From positions 43,999,914 through 44,063,913 of the forward strand of contig CM067373.1 of the NCBI GenBank assembly GCA_034401795.1: DNA of 64,000 bases, in the 5' to 3' direction. The position numbers and the translations under genes are program-made. The notes below the pieces were generated by a model, which was given only the letters and a program-made list of their open reading frames with translations, was not told the DNA's origin and searched no databases. This DNA is from Chaetoderma sp. LZ-2023a (taxonomy: Eukaryota; Mollusca; Caudofoveata; Chaetodermatida; Chaetodermatidae). Below, in pieces: positions 57,219-64,000 of this stretch; position 1 is the stretch's first letter, and every line of letters starts with the position of its first letter.

Positions 57219-57850
57219 CTTATTTTACCGCAATTCCGGGGACATTTTCACGTCTAGGCCTTACACTCTGGGGACAATGTCCTGTCCCCACAATTACGGT
57301 TGCTCAGACGATCGAGATAAACGTCCAAATATGCATTTAGATTTTGTGCCCCCACGATTCATGGTTTTAAATTTTTTTTATGTTTTTTCATTTCTCTCAC
57401 ATTGAAATGTCCCCACAAAATTATCTCTCTCTCATGTAAGAAAAATATTGCATGAGGCAGAGGGAGGGAGGGAGGGAGGGAGGGAGGGAGGGAGGGAGGG
57501 AGAGAGAGAGAGAGAGAGAGCGAGAGATAGAGAGCGAGAGAGAGAGGGAGAGAACTTGTTTTACTGTAATTCCGAGGACATTTTCACGTCTAGGCCCTAC
57601 ACTCTGGGGACATGCTTGGATTGTGGGGACAATGCCCTGTACCCACAATTATGGTAGCTCAAACGATCTGGATAAGCGTGAAATGCCCAAAAAATTTATT
57701 TAGAATTTGTGTCCCCACGATTCATGTTTTTCAATTTTTTTACGTTTTTTCATTTCTATCACCTTCTCTCACACTGAAATGTCCCCACAAAATTATCTCA
57801 CACTCTCATGTAAAAATAATATTGCAGGAAGCAATTTTTATTTTATGTTC
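57172..57850. repeat. (GA)n tracts plus a ~370-bp tandem duplication
   Basis: (GA)n at 57172-57216 and (GGGA)n/(GA)n at 57459-57555 each precede a copy of the same sequence (ggacattttcacgtctaggc, then gtccccacaaaattatctc). The block is therefore duplicated with its simple repeat. Confidence 0.88.
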
Positions 57851-58379
57851 CCACAATGATGCGAGAAATTTAGTTCTCTCATATAGGCCCATGAAAATAA
57901 AATTCTGATTAATTTATGCTGATGTAACTACGACGTATTTGATTGGGTCATCTTTCAGCCAATTGGCATGCGCGTTACTTTAAAGCATTTTAGAATGAAA
58001 TGGCTGCATCTACACAGAACATGGTGGGGTTAGCGTCATATTTTGATACAGTCCTCTACCATCAATGTCAAAGTAACATGATGGTTGGCAGGTGGGTAGG
58101 CTGATTCGAAAGTTCTATATAGATATACACCTATGTGGTGTAATGCAGTCGTCTATAGCAGCTGTACTATTTCCCCTCTTTCACTGCTAAGTTTATAGCA
58201 TTGCGCAGAGTTACTATCTTTAGTAACATAAAAGCCATGATGTCGTAGATGTTTTGCCTACTCAGACAAGGCGGGTGATTAGAAGTTGGAGAAATGGCTT
58301 TACTGTTCCAATTGTAATCTCTTTTAGCTCTATTACTCGCGGATTTAGGCGGATTTAAAGGTGTCAATTATTTTTAGTG

Positions 58380-58935
58380 TTTCTGTATGATTCTGTACCA
58401 AAATTGTGTTTTTGCACTAAAAAGCCGATTTTCAACTAAGATCTTGGACCTATAAAGGTGAATCCTTCAAAAGGCACATCTACCCCTCATAATGAAGCAA
58501 CTTGCCAACTTTCATTAAATTATTTTAAGCCATTCTGTATGATATGGTGTTTCCAAAAAATGGACTGAAATCGTGAGTTTTTGCATTTAAAAAGCCCATT
58601 TCACCAAAAAATCTTGGACGTAGGCCTATAAAGGTGACTCCTTTAAAAGGCACATCTAGACCTCATAAAGAAGCTACCTGCCAAGTTTTATTAAATTATT
58701 TTGAGCGAGTCTATGATATGGTGTTTGTGAAAAATGGACAAAAATCATAAGTTTTTGCAATTAAAATGCCCATTTTCACCCAAATATTAGACCTATAGAC
58801 CTAAAGGTGAATTCATTAATATGCGCAACTGTGTATCATAACTGTGGCATATATAACGTTTCATTAAAATATCGAAAGTGGTTCTGTATGATATGCTGCT
58901 TACGAGATATTGTGGAAGGACAGACAGACATATGG
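58380..58935. repeat. ~190-bp dispersed tandem repeat, three units
   Basis: Units share cctataaaggtgaatcctt, aaaggcacatctacccctca and ctgtatgatatggtg; the end tggaaggacagacagacata resembles the tail of the 5270 repeat. Confidence 0.8.
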
Positions 58936-61070
58936 ATGCGGTGATTACTATAGGGCCTTTCCCTAAAAATATGAAGCACCCAGCACCCCCCCCCCCACCC
59001 CAACACAAATACCTAAATTAGCAGGTACAATTGCGTACATAACTTGCCATGATGTCCATATGAACAGGTATCTGGTGTGTGGCTGGGTGGTGAAGGCAAT
59101 CTCACCATCACCCACATGCACCTACCCTATCTAACCTCATACGCACGCACGGACGGACGGACAGACGCATGCACACACACATTTTCACTGACCAGTTAGA
59201 AAAAGATGATAACAAAGGATAGATAAATTGATAAGATATTATATCAATAATTTTATTTAACTATTAAAAGGTGATTATTTCCAAACAGTCCATTTAAATC
59301 AGGAAACACAGGAAATGGATGGCCTTATCTACACTAAAATATTATTGGGCGGAAGTGTTCCCGGAGACTCACACGCTTTCTAGGTAGGCTTACATGGCCC
59401 ATTGTGAACGAGCCAACATAATATGGGGAAATCTTTTCGACGGCCCACCATATTGCGCAATTTGTGCTGCTGATGACGAGGATGGTGATGGTGATGTATG
59501 AAGTTTTATATCTGAGCCAGTACTGAATTCTAATGCGGATGTTTTCTGTGTCATTCGAAGAATATGTCCAAACATTGACCATCGCTGGCACAGATACTAG
59601 AAGCGTCTTGCAGAGTTTGCAATGTGCTGAGTTTGAGATTAGGCTGCATGAGTGGATGGATGGATCGATGGATGGATGGAATTTAATTATTGGAATTTTA
59701 GTTGTTACCAGCAAATAGTATAAGTCTGTCTGTCTGTCATTCTGTCAAATTCTTAACAGTTCTGACAAAGATTTCTTAGAAGTTGCAACTATAGCGTGTC
59801 GCAATTGTTTTTATACCAAAACATATATGTATAATTAGTAAATTTACTAAGTTAAACAAATTAAAGAATAGATTTCTACATTATGAACACTCCTCACCTC
59901 CACCACCCCCCACCCCCATCTCTTTACCCTCCCCCCTCCCCTTCACCCTTCCCTCTATGCCTCCCTCTGATTTATGTAAATATAAACATAAATTGTGTAT
60001 ATAAATGTAATTATCTGCTGCGGCAGTGTTTCCGTCTAATAATTCTGTAGGGAGCGGGTTAAAGTTAGTTTTGTGCCCAATCCCATTGTCTATGTTACAA
60101 TAAAATGTTTTTAAAACCCTTCGTAGCGCAATCTCACAGGTTGTGTGCCACGAATTTGCTAAAAATTTACAAAACGATTAAACAACTTAACCTGTTTGTA
60201 TTATTAACAATCGCCATGCCATAGGCATAGAAAGATGTCGAAAACTGCGGGTGGGTTGGTGGGCAGTCAACCCAAATGTGTGGGTGGGCGTTACCAGTTT
60301 TCCTCTGGACAGATTTCGAAATATAGATGTTCTGAGATGACATTTCCTCTATTTTTATGTGGGTAAATATGGGGTGGGATAAACTCATGTTTCGCAACCC
60401 CCACCCCGATCCAAGATTAAGGGGGGGGGGGGGGCCTGCCCCATTTCTACAATCTCTCCCTAAGCGGAATTAATCATGTTAATATTGAAAATATGCAGGG
60501 CGGATTGCGGACAGATAGACCTACACGTAAGTAGACCTATGTTTTCATGCCATATCTCAGGAAATACTTTCAATCATGAAATTAAACAGTGAAAAAAGTG
60601 AAGAAGCTCTGTTAAGGTCACAGCTAAGTTTTGTCTGATCATATTAATCATATTATCATATTTGGCTATATCCAGGATTTGTCCTGAATCGTGCATTATG
60701 CATCTATGCCATCTCCAAAATGTCTCCATACGCTCTCTGTAGATTTTGACATACATGTTGACAAATTTTAAAAAAGAATTTCAAATTATAAAGGCATAGC
60801 ATATCACAGATGCATGGTAATTTTCAGTCAGAGTCGCTAGGACAGTTTAGGATCAGCCCTCCCGCCGTATCTTCCAAAATACACCCTATTTGATGAATCA
60901 GAACGTGTATCATCAGCTTGGTAGAGATATAAAAATAAAACCAGATTGTTCATGCGGTTCCAGAGATATGACCATTTACAATCAGTGTCAGCAATATCAA
61001 AGTTCTAACTATAGCGCATGTTTGTTCGAAGAACTAAGTATAGGCCAATACTTAATAATGGTAATAATTG
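58936..61070. other. no gene seen; simple sequence
   Basis: C-run near 58986-58996, ggacggacggac near 59150, atggatggatgg near 59655, a C-rich/T-rich strand at 59886-59965 and a G-run at 60421-60434. Open frames at 59334-59714 and 60890-61087 show no motif. Confidence 0.5.
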
Positions 61071-61074
61071 GTTT

Positions 61075-61440
61075 GACCATGTTTTGATGATGAACTGACC
61101 ATGGCAAACCATCATTGACCATGCAGGTTAAATGGCAGCACAGTCAGATCATGGTCGACCACGATCAACAAATTTCTCATGTCCATGATAAAACCATGTT
61201 TGACTGTCGGCGACATACCATGTTCAAACCATGATTTGACCCTAGTCAAAGAGGACATGGTCAGACCATGATCTGATCATGACCATGATCTGAATTGTGA
61301 CATTTCACCATGTTCAATCATGGTCTGCCTGTTATGCCATTTAACCTGCATAGCAGACCATGATCAACCATGGTCTGGAGGTTGGTGCTCCACCATAGTC
61401 GGCCATGGTGTTATTTAACCTGCATAGTTGACCATTGGTC
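61075..61440. repeat. cluster of CCATGGTC-type palindromes
   Basis: More than a dozen variants of gaccatggtc/gatcatggtc on both strands, with two more at 61845-61880. No coding signal. Confidence 0.8.
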
Positions 61441-62104
61441 AGCAATCCAGCTCCACCTCTGTAACTAAGTGTACATGTGCCAGACTGCTCAGCCTACAAC
61501 ATTGAACTACTTTGAACTTACCCAAAAGGCAGAGAAGCGAATACAACATTGTAAGCATTGTTATTAGCTACTGTAATAGTCATGAAGACAAAATATTGAT
61601 CAAACCGTCTAGATATATAAGACAATGACAATTTTGGAATGATTAAACTACATTGGCATTGTTTGAAATAAAGTGTATACAAGAATTTAGTGTGATAATT
61701 ACCAATATGTTTCTATGTATATGGCATTTACTATTCATATGTCATAATTATTGATGATTACATAATTTATGTGCAATAGAATAATTAAGACTTAAAATGC
61801 ACAGACGTTTTGAGTAAGTTACCTCCCCTTAGTAAATTACACCGACCATGGTCAAAACATGGTTGACCATGGTCAAATAATTGTTTCTGAATACATTCAA
61901 AAACTGTTTTAGAAAGGTTTTTTTTAAAGGAAAAGAACTGTTCTTCAGTTATTCCAGAAAATATTCAAGAGCAGCTTAAGCTTAAGAATTGATCTACAGT
62001 AATAATTTTTTTAGATATTCAAGTAATATCTCTGACCATGATATCACTGTCAATAGGAATAACATTGACATTCTCCGGTAACCACGGTCGACAATGAAGT
62101 GAGA

Positions 62105-62710
62105 GAATCGTAATATACAATGTAGGGGTAAAGAAGTGAAAGAATGTGATGTACATCATTCTCTCACTCCTTTGTCCACATAACATCCACAACATTTGCT
62201 CACTTCATTGTCCCCATAATGTACATCTGCATTCTCTCACTTCATTGTCCCTATACTGTACATCATCATTCTCTTACCTCATTGTCCCCCACAATGTGCA
62301 TCAGCATTCTCTCACTTCAATGTCCCCACAATGTACATCATCATTCTCTTATTCCTTTGTCCCCATAACGTCCACAACATTCTCTCACCTCATTGTCCCC
62401 ATAATGTGCATCATCATTCTCTCACTTCTTTGTCACCACAATGTACATCATCATTCTCTCACTTCATTGTCCCCACAATGTACACCATCATTCTCTCACT
62501 TCATTGTCCCTACAATGTACATCGTCATTCTCTCACTCCTTTGTCGCCATAATGTCCACAACATTCGTTCACTTCATTGTCCCCCACAATGTGCATCATC
62601 ATTTTCTCACTCCTTTCCACCATAATGTACATCAGCATTCTCTCACCGCAATGCCCCCCAAAGCTACATCATCATTGTCTCGATCTGTTTGTCCCAACAT
62701 TGCATTGTAA
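62105..62710. repeat. 37-bp minisatellite
   Basis: About 16 units, cattctctcacttcattgtc then cccacaatgtacatcat. Inverted units follow at 63435-63600. It explains the overlapping open frames here. Confidence 0.92.
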
Positions 62711-62804
62711 ACAAAGCGAGAAAATGAGTACGTACACTGTGAGGACAATGAGGTCAGACCACTTCAATGGTTCTGGGAGGGTGGAAGGTGTGGGAACTTG
62801 TTTT

Positions 62805-63085
62805 CATGAAGACTAGGTCGTCCAAGCTGGCCGTCGAAATATTTGGCCAATTATGTTCTCTCGAACAAACTTGGTTCCGCTCTTGCCCTAGATGACTTTT
62901 CATAAGTTTTGAATCAATCCCCCAAGCAGTTTTAGAGAAGACATTTTAAAGAAGCTTCTGAAAATCAGCCACAAGCCAAATAAGCTGATCAGCTTCATTT
63001 GAACAAACTTGCATCCTTATGGCACAAGGATGCTTCCTATCAGATTTTGATAGAATCAGTCCTGTGGGTCTCAAGAAGATGACCA
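62805..63085. repeat. long dispersed repeat, copy 4 (fragment)
   Basis: Contains aggtcgtccaagctggccgt, tcgaacaaacttggttc and tgaacaaacttgcatcc; lacks the start and the end. Confidence 0.72.
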
Positions 63086-63089
63086 CAGC

Positions 63090-63420
63090 AAACTTTGTTT
63101 CGTTGACCCAACATAAGTTCTATTCCTTGGCCCAACAGCATTTTGCTCGTTAGCCTTACGTTGGCCTAACATGTGGCTTTGTTGGGCCAATGATGGCCTT
63201 AGGTGTGGATGATTCATGGAAAATTAGTACATTGTGCCAAAGTTGTATTGACTTCAGCTGTATTAAAGTTAGTTGGTTATGTTAATCCAACGTTGTATCT
63301 ACGTGTGAAAAACTGCGTGTTATGTTGGGTCAACATAATCCATGTGAGCAAAACTACGTAGGACCAACGAATAAATATACATTGGCCCAATGTTGTGCCA
63401 ATGTAGCACTGTTTGCAGGG
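63090..63420. repeat. cluster of TTGGCCCAAC / CAACGTTG-type motifs
   Basis: Variants of ttggcccaac, ccaacgttg and gttgggccaat on both strands; resembles the style of the CCATGGTC cluster with a different motif. Confidence 0.7.
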
Positions 63421-63434
63421 ACACTGTAGGAGTT

Positions 63435-63600
63435 TTTGGTGAGACTGATGATGTACATTATGGGGACTAATAATTGAGAGAATGATGCTGGACATTGTGG
63501 GGGGGGGGGGGGGAGACCATGAAGTGAGAGAATGAAGATGGACATTGTAAGGACAAAGTGGTGAGTGTGGTGTTGTACAGTGTGGGGACAAAGAGAGAGC
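63435..63600. repeat. inverted units of the 37-bp minisatellite
   Basis: Reverse-complement units (gatgtacattatggggacta, tgaagtgagagaatgaaga) with a G-run at 63499-63513. Confidence 0.85.
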
Positions 63601-63702
63601 GAGAGTGACAGAGTTCCAGTCCACACTCTGCCCGAGGACAAAGGAGTGTCCCCACAAAATTTCTCTCACTTCTTTGGTAGTTATAATACATAATATTTTA
63701 TG

Positions 63703-63737
63703 GAGAGACAGAGAGAGAGAGAGAGAGCGAGAGAGAG

Positions 63738-63808
<71 letters not shown>

Positions 63809-63840
63809 AAGAGAGACAGAGAGAGAGAGAGAGGGAGATG
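63703..63840. repeat. (GA)n microsatellite
   Basis: About 135 bp of GA with few interruptions (agcg, aaag, acag). Confidence 0.97.
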
Positions 63841-64000
63841 GATGGATAACAAGAGCAAATGATCCAGTAACTGAAGAAGAAATTTCAAACCCGAGATGGA
63901 AGAATTATAAGAGTCATCCAGGTTTCCACACACTATTCCAAATACAAAACCAATTAAAATAGATCAATTATAAATTAGAAAAAGAAATGTAAAAATCTAA

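Noticed and set aside
62146-62816. Open frames of 73-159 codons, Ser/His/Pro-rich
   Set aside because: Translation of the 37-bp minisatellite in different frames; composition follows the repeat.
63277-63933. 218-codon minus-strand frame with Ser/Leu runs
   Set aside because: It crosses a (GA)n microsatellite and inverted minisatellite units; no homology.
51899-64000. Search for an upstream RyR exon on the minus strand
   Set aside because: I looked for the conserved block before exon 1 (SRLWDAV...KLS-type) near plausible donors and saw none; a very short or diverged exon could have been missed.
1-64000. tRNA, rRNA and other structured RNA genes
   Set aside because: No cloverleaf, rRNA core or snRNA-like block was recognised by eye. 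The strong palindromes are the dispersed hairpin elements.

Overview
This is eukaryotic, AT-rich, intron- and repeat-dominated DNA, most likely from a marine lophotrochozoan and probably a bivalve mollusc. The evidence is an invertebrate-type ryanodine receptor gene with small exons and long introns, DIRS and pogo/Tigger transposons, many hairpin MITE-like elements and several kilobases of minisatellite. The taxon is an inference from repeat style and protein flavour, not proven.

One host gene is recognisable: a ryanodine receptor (RyR, intracellular Ca2+ release channel) on the minus strand. I could place 17 exons between 51898 (5') and 779 (3'). They encode about 683 consecutive codons, from the helical core just before the EF-hands, through the EF-hand pair, the U-motif region, the TMx-like hydrophobic segment, an acidic/Pro-rich divergent linker, S1 and S2, into the cytosolic S2-S3 domain. 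All splice phases join without a break. The N-terminal exons lie beyond 64000, and the pore exons (S3-S6) lie beyond position 1. One exon, the first EF-hand, is present as two equal-length, phase-matched versions (49914-49993 and 48475-48554). The frame allows exactly one to be used, so these look like mutually exclusive exons that exchange a Ca2+-binding EF-hand.

Three RyR exon boundaries have been amplified into minisatellites in the neighbouring intron. The exon-16 donor gave a ~60-bp array (1-778). The exon-12 acceptor gave a 43-bp array of about 140 copies and 6 kb (7747-13830). The exon-5 donor gave a 57-bp array (about 39004-39404). Each carries many copies of a splice site beside the true one. 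A fourth array (38 bp, about 52 copies, 33706-35710) has a branch-site-like and acceptor-like motif in each unit but is not derived from an exon.

Intron 8 (17840-32646, 14.8 kb) is a nest of transposons: a decayed DIRS-like tyrosine-recombinase retrotransposon (about 20660-30699, minus strand) containing a later pogo/Tigger DNA transposon (26734-29940), flanked by non-LTR reverse-transcriptase relics. Elsewhere the introns hold at least 15 copies of one ~200-bp perfect-hairpin element, two further hairpin families, four or five copies of a long dispersed repeat, hAT-like small elements, and simple repeats. From 51899 to 64000 I find no host exon: only minisatellites, a TIR element, a retroposon relic, simple repeats and clusters of short palindromes.
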